Below, one piece after another: positions 15,198-22,380 of a DNA stretch of 34,187 bases (position 1 is its first letter; each line of letters starts with the position of its first letter). Position numbers and translations under genes: made by a program. The notes below the pieces were generated by a model. The model saw only the letters and a program-made list of their open reading frames with translations. It searched no databases and was not told the DNA's origin. Source of the stretch: JAZNSB01 sp045590955 (GTDB lineage: Bacteria; Pseudomonadota; Alphaproteobacteria; RF32; CAG-239); contig JAZNSB010000007.1 in the NCBI GenBank assembly GCA_045590955.1, positions 1 through 34,187 of the forward strand, read 5' to 3'.

Positions 15198-16340
15198 TTA
15201 TTGTTTTTTTAATTCAATCTTTGTAATTTCTGATGGTGCAAATAATCTCATCATTGGCCCCCATTGACCAGCACCTCTGGAAACATAAAGTTCTACGTCA
15301 TTTATGCGATATTGTCCAGCTATGTATTTGCATACCTTTTTAACAAATACATGGAAAGGAAAGATCTGTCCGCCGTGAGTGTGTCCGGAAAATTGAGCAT
15401 CAAATGTGATTTTGGTAATAAAATCTATAACCTCAGGAGTGTGTGACAACAACACTTTGTAATAATCAGGCTTAACATTCTTCAGAGCTTTTATAAAGTC
15501 TATGGTTATATCTCTGGCATGGGTTGATATACTTAAATCAGGAACACCGGATATAAATAATTTATAATCATCAAAATTTACGCCTTGGTTGAACAAAAAC
15601 TTAATACCCAGCTCTCTAAACTTTAAGTTCCACTCATATATGTTATTATAATACTCATGGTTACCCATTGACAAATACACGCCTTTTTTAGACTTTAGAT
15701 CTTTCAACGGTTCAATTTGCTCTGTAACTTCAGAAACCTTGTCATCAACCAAATCTCCGGTAATAATAACAATATCAGGATCAAGTAAGTTCACCTGTCT
15801 TACCAGACTGCGAACTTTACTTACCGGTGTGGTTCTATTAATGTGAACATCTGATATTTGAACAATGTTAACATCTTGGGCAAGTTTTGGAGTATAATAG
15901 GTAATTTTCTTAATTTCAGGTTCTGCCCAACCACCAACTAATGCATATGCAGAAAGCAAAACAGCAAAAACCAAAGCAATCATATTTGCTTTACCTAAAA
16001 CGCTAATATTTTTAGGGTTAAAATCCCAACTGCCTGCACCAAACCCCTTTGCTAACCAATAAACAAAATACCATATAACATCACGAATAATCAATACAGA
16101 AAACAGAATAAAGGCAAAACCAAAACAGGTATATAAAATATGATAAAAGAAAGTATATACGGACGTTGGGAATACATTTGACATAAGGTTTAATATAAAT
16201 GGAGCAAACCAAGACAGGGCAAAAAACAACACTATTAATAATTTTGTTTTTTTGCTGAAATCAGAATATCCGACCAATGTCTTTACAGTGATAGCAACAC
16301 ATGAGAGTGCCACAACAATACTAGCTATCAAAAAACCCAT
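15198..16340 (-). CDS. Membrane-anchored metallophosphoesterase (YkuE/YaeI-like)
   Basis: A 380-residue protein with four to five N-terminal membrane segments (residues about 1-150), followed by a calcineurin-like phosphoesterase domain. The metal-binding motifs are complete: ISDVHIN, ITGDLVDD, MGNHEYYN, LSHTPEV and SGHTHGGQIFPF. Related enzymes such as YaeI hydrolyse UDP-2,3-diacylglucosamine or other envelope pyrophosphate substrates, but specificity cannot be assigned here. The start follows a strong AGGAGGTAAA. It lies 8 bp after the DUF4167 gene and is probably the last gene of the rpoH-prmC transcription unit. Its stop is 4 bp from the convergent regulator gene, so the phage-like locus ends abruptly here. 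Confidence 0.85.
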   Translation of the reverse strand: MGFLIASIVVALSCVAITVKTLVGYSDFSKKTKLLIVLFFALSWFAPFILNLMSNVFPTSVYTFFYHILYTCFGFAFILFSVLIIRDVIWYFVYWLAKGFGAGSWDFNPKNISVLGKANMIALVFAVLLSAYALVGGWAEPEIKKITYYTPKLAQDVNIVQISDVHINRTTPVSKVRSLVRQVNLLDPDIVIITGDLVDDKVSEVTEQIEPLKDLKSKKGVYLSMGNHEYYNNIYEWNLKFRELGIKFLFNQGVNFDDYKLFISGVPDLSISTHARDITIDFIKALKNVKPDYYKVLLSHTPEVIDFITKITFDAQFSGHTHGGQIFPFHVFVKKVCKYIAGQYRINDVELYVSRGAGQWGPMMRLFAPSEITKIELKKQ

Positions 16341-16348
16341 TTTACCTC

Positions 16349-16828
16349 CTATACAGCGGCAATGATCTTTCTGCTAACTCTTTTGATTTTTACTTCTTTT
16401 TTTGCAGATTCTACCGGAGCCGCTTCAACTACTTGTTCTGACTGTGTTTTTTCTTCAATACTTGGTGTTTTTTCTTCTTTTGAAGATACTTTAATTTTAT
16501 CAGATTCAACAGAACTGTCTATAGCAACAACATTGTTTTCAACCTCTTTTTTGCGTTCTGCCATCTCTTTGTTTTGGCGATTTTTTTCATTTATTTCGCT
16601 AACAATTTTTCTATAATGTTCTGCATATTGTCTAAACACTTCTGCAGAAACGTGATCAGAGTTTCCCCAAGCTTCTTTTGCCAGATCATTATACTTTCTG
16701 ATTAAGTCCAAAGCCGTTCCAGAGTTCTTTCCGGCAATGCTGATACTGTCAAACTTGTAATTTAGTGAATATCCATTGCCATAACCGGCACCTGAATTTG
16801 TGCGAAATCTATTATTTGTTTTTTTCAT
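16349..16828 (-). CDS. DUF4167 family protein
   Basis: A 159-residue protein of the alphaproteobacterial DUF4167 family. The N-terminal part is basic and Asn/Gly rich (KKTNNRFRTNSGAGYGNGYS). The conserved region runs from FDSISIAGKNSGTALDLIRK to AEVFRQYAEHYRKIVSEINE (about residues 25-80), and the rest is a low-complexity Lys/Glu/Ser/Val tail. Members are typically encoded directly after prmC, as here. The function is unknown; the Asn/Arg-rich start suggests nucleic-acid or ribosome association, which is inference. It is an order-level marker supporting alphaproteobacterial origin. Confidence 0.85.
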   Translation of the reverse strand: MKKTNNRFRTNSGAGYGNGYSLNYKFDSISIAGKNSGTALDLIRKYNDLAKEAWGNSDHVSAEVFRQYAEHYRKIVSEINEKNRQNKEMAERKKEVENNVVAIDSSVESDKIKVSSKEEKTPSIEEKTQSEQVVEAAPVESAKKEVKIKRVSRKIIAAV

Positions 16829-16913
16829 GATTTTCCAATGCTAATTTTATTTTTAAAACTTGTTTTGTTAAGTTATTCTTGGGAATTACGCCCGTTAATA
16901 TACAAAATAATTT

Positions 16914-17771
16914 CTATTTGGCAACATGTTTTTTAAATACTAAACATCTTATGATATTGCCGTAATCTGCAATTTGTTTTTCTAGTTTTAAACCATTTTG
17001 TTCAAAAATTTTTGCAACTTCTGTTTCTTGCCCCTGTCCTATTTCTACAAACATCACACCGTCTTGCGATAATAACTCAGGACATTTTTGTGCCAAAACT
17101 CTATAATCTCTTAAACCATCTTCACCTCCATCTAATGCCAACAGAGGATCATATTCTTTTACACCAACATCAAGCTGATGTATTTGCAAACTGGGAATAT
17201 ATGGCGGGTTTGAGGTGATAATGTCAAATTTTTGAGCAAATAAACTGCAAAAATCTTTGTCAAACCAACTCTTACAGATGAAATTTATTCTATCTGCAAC
17301 ATTTAACTTTTGTGCATTTTTTTTTGCAATTTGCAAAGCCTTAGGGCTTATATCCACCGCAGTCCCTTTCATTTGCGGTATTTGTGCCAATAATGTTAAA
17401 ATAATACATCCGCTACCTGTTCCTAAATCCAGAACTGTATTGCATTTATTGCTTTGAGCATATAACAGCGTCTCTTCAACCCATTTTTCAGTATCCGGCC
17501 TTGGACTTAAAACATCTGCAGATACAATAAACTCGTATTTATAAAAACCTTTTTTGCCCAAAATTTTATCTATAGGTTCTCCGTAAGATCTTCTTTCTAT
17601 TAAAACTCTCAGTTTTTCTTTATCTTCCAAAGATAATTCCTGTTTATCAAGCTGTATTTGTAAATACTGTGTACCAATAATGTCTTCCAACAACATCTTT
17701 AAGGCAAGATGCGGAAAATTTTCTCCCGAATCCGATAATTTTTTTAAGCTTTGTTGTATAAAATCTTCCAT
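16914..17771 (-). CDS. prmC: Release factor glutamine methyltransferase PrmC/HemK
   Basis: A 285-residue SAM-dependent enzyme that N5-methylates the glutamine of the GGQ motif in release factors RF1 and RF2. It has the helical N-terminal domain (about 1-75), the RPDTE block at 91-95, the SAM-binding DLGTGSG at 115-121 and the catalytic NPPYIP at 188-193. The usual upstream neighbour prfA (RF1) is missing; instead a 42-codon gene and rpoH lie upstream. It is 9 bp downstream of the small gene, so it belongs to the rpoH transcription unit. Confidence 0.95.
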   Translation of the reverse strand: MEDFIQQSLKKLSDSGENFPHLALKMLLEDIIGTQYLQIQLDKQELSLEDKEKLRVLIERRSYGEPIDKILGKKGFYKYEFIVSADVLSPRPDTEKWVEETLLYAQSNKCNTVLDLGTGSGCIILTLLAQIPQMKGTAVDISPKALQIAKKNAQKLNVADRINFICKSWFDKDFCSLFAQKFDIITSNPPYIPSLQIHQLDVGVKEYDPLLALDGGEDGLRDYRVLAQKCPELLSQDGVMFVEIGQGQETEVAKIFEQNGLKLEKQIADYGNIIRCLVFKKHVAK

Positions 17772-17780
17772 AAAAAAGTC

Positions 17781-17909
17781 TTATGCTTCTTTGGTTTTAG
17801 CCGGTCTGACAAAAACCGGTGTAACTTTACCTTCTCTAATGGCAATTACTCTATCTTTTAACTGTTGCATATGTTTTGTCATTTGCTTTGCTTTTTTAAT
17901 CTTTACCAT
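17781..17909 (-). CDS. Small basic protein overlapping the rpoH stop (42 codons)
   Basis: A 42-residue basic protein: MVKIKKAKQMTKHMQQLKDR, then VIAIREGKVTPVFVRPAKTK. Its ATG overlaps the rpoH stop codon by 7 bases and follows a good GGGAGAAGC ribosome site that also lies within rpoH, so it should be translated by coupling. It ends 9 bp before prmC. Eleven lysines/arginines make it strongly basic, with a helical first half and an extended second half. I do not recognise a family; a ribosome- or RNA-binding role is conceivable but unproven. The tight packing is the main evidence that it is a real gene. Confidence 0.6.
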   Translation of the reverse strand: MVKIKKAKQMTKHMQQLKDRVIAIREGKVTPVFVRPAKTKEA

Positions 17910-18802
17910 GATGCTTCTCCCATTTCTTGCTTTACTAGCGTTGAAAGTTTTGCAAATGCAACTTGCTCTATTTGTCTTACTCTTTCTCTACTAATACCAA
18001 ATTTTGCACCGATTTCTTCAAGAGTTAACGGTTCTGACGTTAACATTCTTAAACTGATTATTTGTGCTTCTCTGGGGTTTAATTTGTTTAATGCCGCAGA
18101 TATTACTTTTTTGCGATATGCAGACATTTCTTTTGCGGCATAGCTGGCTTCCAAATTTTGGGTTTTGTCTGCAATAGAATCTATAATTTCAAGTTCATCA
18201 TCATCTGAAACGGTAACATTAAGAGAAGAATCCCCTCTAATTCTGTCATTCATTTCAATTACGTCTGCCTCTTCAACAACAAGCTCTTTGGCAATTTGCT
18301 TAACCGTTTGGGTGTCTAATGCGCGGTTTTCATACAATCCTAATCTGGATTTTATTTTGCTTAAATTATAAAACAACTTCTTTTGTGCGGCTTTTGTGCC
18401 AATTTTTACCAACGACCAAGAACGCAAGATATAATCATTGATAAAGGCTTTTATCCACCAAACGGCATATGTGGCAAGTTTAACCTTTTTACTGATGTCA
18501 AATTTTTTAACGGCTTGCATCAAACCAAGGTTGGCTTCTGATATGATATCTGCCATAGCAAGACCGTATGAACGATAAGACAGAGCAATTTTTGCCGCAA
18601 GTCTTAAGTGAGATGTTACAAGCTTTTGAGCTGCCTGCATATCACCTTTACACTTAAAGTCATACATTAAGTGTTGTTCTTCTTCCTCTGTTAAAACCGG
18701 AAACTTTTTAATTTCTTCAAAATAGGCAATCAACCCTCTGTCACCGGTAAGGGCCGGCAAGCCAGAAGTGTTTCTGATTATCAGTGCGCTATTTTGTGCC
18801 AT
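17903..18802 (-). CDS. rpoH: RNA polymerase heat-shock sigma factor RpoH (sigma-32)
   Basis: A 299-residue group 3-like sigma factor. Region 2 is seen as HLRLAAKIALSYRSYGLAMA, IISEANLGLMQAVKKFD and LATYAVWWIKAFINDYILRS; it is followed by the RpoH box QKKLFYNLSKIK, which is specific to sigma-32. Region 4 ends with EPLTLEEIGAKFGISRERVR and QIEQVAFAKL, the -35-binding helix-turn-helix. The ATG at 18802 is preferred to the GTG six bases upstream because ACGGAG lies at the right distance. RpoH directs transcription of chaperone and protease genes. Co-transcription with prmC is notable. Confidence 0.93.
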   Translation of the reverse strand: MAQNSALIIRNTSGLPALTGDRGLIAYFEEIKKFPVLTEEEEQHLMYDFKCKGDMQAAQKLVTSHLRLAAKIALSYRSYGLAMADIISEANLGLMQAVKKFDISKKVKLATYAVWWIKAFINDYILRSWSLVKIGTKAAQKKLFYNLSKIKSRLGLYENRALDTQTVKQIAKELVVEEADVIEMNDRIRGDSSLNVTVSDDDELEIIDSIADKTQNLEASYAAKEMSAYRKKVISAALNKLNPREAQIISLRMLTSEPLTLEEIGAKFGISRERVRQIEQVAFAKLSTLVKQEMGEASW

Positions 18803-18901
18803 AATCACTCCGTTAATATTATTAACAAATCAAAAAAGCATATACATTTCGCTTATGAGGACTTGTTAATTTATCATCTTTTTATATATTTTGCAATAGG
18901 T

Positions 18902-19336
18902 TTATTGAATTTTTTTCAAAATTTTTTTGTCAAAACGATCTAAATTTACAATTATTGCCTCAAAATTTTCTTCTTGGGGATATATCAGCACATAAATTGG
19001 CAACCTTTTTTTAACCTGAGGAGATATGCAAAGACGCATCTCTTCTTTGCTAATGTGCTTATTTATCTGCGTTTCAACAACAGCTCCATATGCTTGCGGA
19101 CTATTTTTTTGAGAAAAACCAGATAAATCAACAGGATAAAGATGCTGAGAATTTTTATGCAAAAGCTTTATTTCTCTTACATTATATCTGTTAAGATTTT
19201 TTTGTTCTTGTTTGCCATAGGTTTCTGTTATTGCCTCGCTCAAAGCTCGGACAACTGCTTTGTCAGAGCAATTGGGAAGCTCTGACTTGGCCTCAAAAGC
19301 AAACAGCAAACAAAAACAAAATAAAATATACTTCAT
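18902..19336 (-). CDS. Small exported protein of unknown function
   Basis: A 144-residue protein with a signal peptide (MKYILFCFCLLFAFEAKS). The mature part has two cysteines (LPNCSDK and RLCISP), which could pair, a helical N-terminal half (VVRALSEAITETYG) and a strand-rich C terminus (PIYVLIYPQ, EAIIVNLDRFD). I do not recognise a family. It starts 8 bp after the asnS stop on the same strand, so it is probably expressed with asnS. A periplasmic location is likely. Confidence 0.7.
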   Translation of the reverse strand: MKYILFCFCLLFAFEAKSELPNCSDKAVVRALSEAITETYGKQEQKNLNRYNVREIKLLHKNSQHLYPVDLSGFSQKNSPQAYGAVVETQINKHISKEEMRLCISPQVKKRLPIYVLIYPQEENFEAIIVNLDRFDKKILKKIQ

Positions 19337-19344
19337 ACCTTATC

Positions 19345-20730
19345 CTAAAAATTCAATGATTTTGGAGTTCTTGGGAACGGTAAAACGTCTCTGATGTTGG
19401 TAATACCGGTAACAAGCATCATCATTCTTTCAAAACCAAGCCCAAATCCGGCATGTGGAACAGAACCATATTTGCGAGAATCTAAATACCATGCATAATC
19501 TTCTTCTTTCATGCCGGTTTCTTTAATTCTGGCAACAAGCTTTGCATAATCTTCTTCTCTTTGAGATCCACCGATAAGCTCTCCAATTCTTGGAACCAAA
19601 ACGTCCATGGCAGCAACTGTTTTGCCATCGGGATTAAGTTTCATATAAAATGCCTTAATTTCTTTTGGATATCCGGTTACAATTACCGGTTTTTTGAAAC
19701 ATTCTTCTGCCAAAAATCTTTCGTGTTCCGTTTGCATATCAACACCATATTCCGGTTTATATTCAAATTCTTTGCCTGATTTTTGCATTAATTCAATGGC
19801 TTGAGTATATGTAATGCGAGCAAAGTCGTTATTTACAATGTTATTAAGTGTTTCAAGCAATTTGGTATCTACAAATTTATTGAACAATTCCAAGTCTTGA
19901 GCGCAATGTTGCATAACATGTCTGATGCAAAATTTTACCATATCTTCAGCCAAATCCATGTCGTCATTAATATCTGCAAAAGCCATTTCAGGCTCAATCA
20001 TCCAAAACTCTGCGGCATGTCTTGGTGTATTGGAATTTTCTGCTCTGAATGTGGGTCCAAAAGTATAAATGTCTCCCAAGCCCATGGCATACATTTCTCC
20101 GTTTAACTGACCGGAAACGGTTAAGTGTGCCGGTTTACCGAAAAAATCTTCTTCATAATTAACTTGGCCGTTGTTTTTAGGTAAATTTTGCAAGTCAAGT
20201 GTTGTTACCTTAAACATTTCACCGGCACCTTCACAGTCTGAACCGGTAATTATCGGTGTGTGCACATATTTAAAGCCTCTGTCATGAAAAAACTTGTGAA
20301 TGGCATATGACAATTCAGAACGAATTCTGAAAGCGGCACCATACTTGTTTGTTCGGGGACGCAAATGAGCAATAGAACGAAGATATTCGTCCGTATGTTG
20401 TTTTTTTTGAAGAGGATAATCTGCATCTGCAATGTCGTATATATGCAAATCTGTGGCAATTATTTCATATTTTTGGTTACCACCTTTGGATTCAACCATT
20501 TGTCCGCTGATGCACACAGAAGAACCTGTTGTAAGTTTTTTAACTTCTTCATAATTGTCCAGGCTGTTATTGGCAATTATTTGCATATTTTTCAAGCATG
20601 AACCGTCATTTATTTCTAAAAATGAAAACTCTTTAGAATCTCTTCTGGTTTTAACCCAACCTTTAATCATGACTTCCGCAATTGGTGAAGTTGAATTTAA
20701 TAAATCTACAATTTTTGTTCTTTTTAACAT
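19345..20730 (-). CDS. asnS: Asparaginyl-tRNA synthetase
   Basis: A 461-residue class IIb synthetase that charges tRNA-Asn directly. The N-terminal OB-fold anticodon-binding domain covers about residues 15-110 (VMIKGWVKTRRDSKEFSFLE). Motif 2 appears as FGPTFRAENSNTPRHAAEFW, and motif 3 as HAGFGLGFERMMMLVTGI near the C terminus. RAENSNTxRH distinguishes AsnRS from AspRS. Length matches the family (about 460). It is divergent from the lipoprotein gene at 20856. Direct asparagine charging means the amidotransferase route would be needed only for glutamine, if GlnRS is absent. Confidence 0.96.
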   Translation of the reverse strand: MLKRTKIVDLLNSTSPIAEVMIKGWVKTRRDSKEFSFLEINDGSCLKNMQIIANNSLDNYEEVKKLTTGSSVCISGQMVESKGGNQKYEIIATDLHIYDIADADYPLQKKQHTDEYLRSIAHLRPRTNKYGAAFRIRSELSYAIHKFFHDRGFKYVHTPIITGSDCEGAGEMFKVTTLDLQNLPKNNGQVNYEEDFFGKPAHLTVSGQLNGEMYAMGLGDIYTFGPTFRAENSNTPRHAAEFWMIEPEMAFADINDDMDLAEDMVKFCIRHVMQHCAQDLELFNKFVDTKLLETLNNIVNNDFARITYTQAIELMQKSGKEFEYKPEYGVDMQTEHERFLAEECFKKPVIVTGYPKEIKAFYMKLNPDGKTVAAMDVLVPRIGELIGGSQREEDYAKLVARIKETGMKEEDYAWYLDSRKYGSVPHAGFGLGFERMMMLVTGITNIRDVLPFPRTPKSLNF

Positions 20731-20796
20731 GTTCCTTCTCTTATTCTTTTTTAGTTATTGTGGCAATATATAACACTTAATTTTAATTGTCTAGCA

Positions 20797-20824
20797 TTGA
20801 CAATTATTTATTGACGTATAATAA
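20797..20824 (+). promoter_or_regulatory. Sigma-70-type promoter for the lipoprotein gene
   Basis: TTGACA (20797-20802) and TAATAA (20819-20824) are spaced by 16 bp, about 30 bp upstream of the start codon. TATAAT also occurs two bases earlier with a 14-bp spacer. The good -35 box and position support a vegetative promoter. Confidence 0.6.
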
Positions 20825-20855
20825 TGAAGTCATATCATTTTTAGGAGTAAATGCA

Positions 20856-21317
20856 ATGAAATTTTATAAATTAATACCCACCGGCCTGATTTTGACAGTT
20901 TTGTGCGGATGCGCAGCAAATATAGGCTCAAACCAATATGACACCCAACAAACCGGAACAGTTAACAGAGCTGTAAGATGTTCTGTGTTGTCCGTAAGAC
21001 AAATAAACGTTGAAAATTCAGGAGATACCGGCACTTTGATTGGCGCTGCTGCAGGTGGTGTTGCCGGTTCTGCAATCGGTGGTAGCACAACCTCAAACAT
21101 TTTGGGAGCAATCGGCGGAGCCGTTATCGGTGGCATGGCAGGCGGAGCAACAGAAGCTGCTTTGAGTAAACAAGGCGGTTTTGAATATGTGGCTCAACTT
21201 GAAAACGGAAACATTGTGACTATAACACAAGGAAATGATGTTTTACTGACACCGGGACAAAAATGCTTAATTTTATACGGTAAAAAAGCCAGAATTATTC
21301 CTTATAACGGAATATAG
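20856..21317 (+). CDS. SlyB/PcpY-like glycine-zipper outer-membrane lipoprotein
   Basis: A 153-residue lipoprotein. The signal peptide ends in a lipobox TVLCGC with the acylated Cys19. A glycine-zipper 2TM domain occupies about residues 65-110 (TLIGAAAGGVAGSAIGG, then ILGAIGGAVIGGMAGGATEA), and the end is a small beta region (EYVAQLENGNIVTITQG, LTPGQKCLILYG). This order is that of SlyB/PcpY/17-kDa surface antigen lipoproteins, which stabilise the outer membrane. The start is set at 20856 behind TTAGGAG, since a longer frame from 20787 would bury the signal peptide. A strong terminator follows. Confidence 0.85.
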   Translation: MKFYKLIPTGLILTVLCGCAANIGSNQYDTQQTGTVNRAVRCSVLSVRQINVENSGDTGTLIGAAAGGVAGSAIGGSTTSNILGAIGGAVIGGMAGGATEAALSKQGGFEYVAQLENGNIVTITQGNDVLLTPGQKCLILYGKKARIIPYNGI

Positions 21318-21333
21318 ATATAAACAAATCCGA

Positions 21334-21370
21334 AAACAGTTCGTATTTTTTAATGCGAACTGTTTTTTTT
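21334..21370 (+). terminator. Intrinsic terminator after the lipoprotein gene
   Basis: Arms AAACAGTTCG (21334-21343) and CGAACTGTTT (21356-21365) pair perfectly and are followed by a run of Ts to 21370. It separates the lipoprotein gene from tRNA-His. Confidence 0.85.
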
Positions 21371-21373
21371 ATC

Positions 21374-21401
21374 TTGACTTACTGTAAGTTTCTGTTAAAA
21401 G
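21374..21401 (+). promoter_or_regulatory. Promoter for tRNA-His
   Basis: TTGACT (21374-21379) and TAAAAG (21396-21401), spaced 16 bp, end 13 bp before the tRNA. The -35 box is good and the -10 is weak; position supports the call. Confidence 0.5.
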
Positions 21402-21414
21402 TGTTTGAGTTGAT

Positions 21415-21491
21415 GGCGAACGTAGCTCAGTTGGTAGAGCCCCGGTTTGTGGTACCGGTTGTCGTCGGTTCGAGCCCGATCGTTCGCCCCA
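21415..21491 (+). tRNA. tRNA-His (anticodon GTG)
   Basis: A complete cloverleaf with encoded CCA. Acceptor GCGAACG (21416-21422) pairs with CGTTCGC (21481-21487); the D arm contains GCTCAGTTGGTAGAGC; the anticodon loop TTGTGGT is flanked by CCGGT/ACCGG and gives anticodon GTG; the T loop is TTCGAGC. The histidine-specific extra base G-1 (21415) is encoded and faces C73 (21488). The canonical G-1:C73 pair is lost in many alphaproteobacteria, so its presence here is phylogenetically informative. Confidence 0.97.
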
Positions 21492-21494
21492 TTA

Positions 21495-21523
21495 AAAAAA
21501 CGGCACATTCAGTGCCGTTTTTT
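21495..21523. terminator. Bidirectional terminator between tRNA-His and the coiled-coil gene
   Basis: AAAAAACGGCAC (21495-21506) and GTGCCGTTTTTT (21512-21523) form a 12-bp stem with a 5-base loop, with As on one side and Ts on the other, so it can terminate tRNA-His on plus and the gene ending at 21540 on minus. Confidence 0.88.
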
Positions 21524-21539
21524 TATTTTGTCTTTATTG

Positions 21540-22307
21540 TTATCTTCTGCTATTTTGTTGCATTGCCATATTAACAGGAGTTTGTTGTGACTGTTCATGT
21601 TGGCGTTGCAAGTATTGGTAACGCGTTTTTACATTATCTTTGGCAACTCCCAGGGCATGTTGCAACAACGCTTGTTGAACCGGAGTACCAATTCCACTAC
21701 TATGCCATCTCTGCAAAATCGTCGTTACTTCACGATTAGCCTCTCTGTGAGATTGTTCAATCTCTTTTTCTCTTTTTGTAAGCTCTGACACTTGTTGATC
21801 ATACTCTGCAATTTTTTCTTTCTTCTTATTAAAGAATGAGGGTTTTGGCTTTTCTAACTTTGCAAGTTGGCCTTCTATTGAACAACGTGAATCATCTAAA
21901 GTGCTTCTTTTATCAACAAGACCTTTATATTTTTCAAAACTTCTAGCTAAATCTTCTTTATCTGCTTCACTCATATCCCCATATAACAATTGAATTCCAT
22001 TACACTTTATTTTATATGCGCGATCTGCAATATGTTTCTCAATTACTTCATCTACTTCTTGCTTTGGTGCATTGAGCGGTAAAATCTGTGTCTGATTTTC
22101 TTCGGTCCCGACATGTGTAAAATTCATGAGCGGTCTAAAAGCTTCTTCCAATTTCTCTAATGTTATTCCCGTATTACAGATGCTCTCATATTTTTCCAAA
22201 TTAGGAGCATTGCTATATTGGGCATAAATAGTATTTCCTTTAAGAATGTATGTAATTCCTTCAGCTTTAGCTTGTTCATTAAGTTTTTCAATGGTAATGC
22301 TATTCAT
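21540..22307 (-). CDS. Coiled-coil protein of unknown function
   Basis: A 255-residue cytoplasmic-looking protein with no signal peptide. Residues 1-70 are mixed alpha/beta (ILKGNTIYAQYSN). A long charged coiled coil spans about 120-205 (KRSTLDDSRCSIEGQLAKLE; YDQQVSELTKREKEIEQSHR) with a basic FFNKKKEK hinge. The C terminus is Gln-rich (QYLQRQHEQSQQTP). A clear GAAAGGA ribosome site precedes the ATG. No known family is recognised. It follows the cysteine-rich protein gene on the other side of a 73-bp gap in the same direction; joint function is possible but not shown. Confidence 0.65.
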   Translation of the reverse strand: MNSITIEKLNEQAKAEGITYILKGNTIYAQYSNAPNLEKYESICNTGITLEKLEEAFRPLMNFTHVGTEENQTQILPLNAPKQEVDEVIEKHIADRAYKIKCNGIQLLYGDMSEADKEDLARSFEKYKGLVDKRSTLDDSRCSIEGQLAKLEKPKPSFFNKKKEKIAEYDQQVSELTKREKEIEQSHREANREVTTILQRWHSSGIGTPVQQALLQHALGVAKDNVKTRYQYLQRQHEQSQQTPVNMAMQQNSRR

Positions 22308-22380
22308 ATTACAATCCTTTCATTGCATCATTTATAAGGTATTATACTACAAAAAATCAAACAATTCAAGTGGTTGTTAT

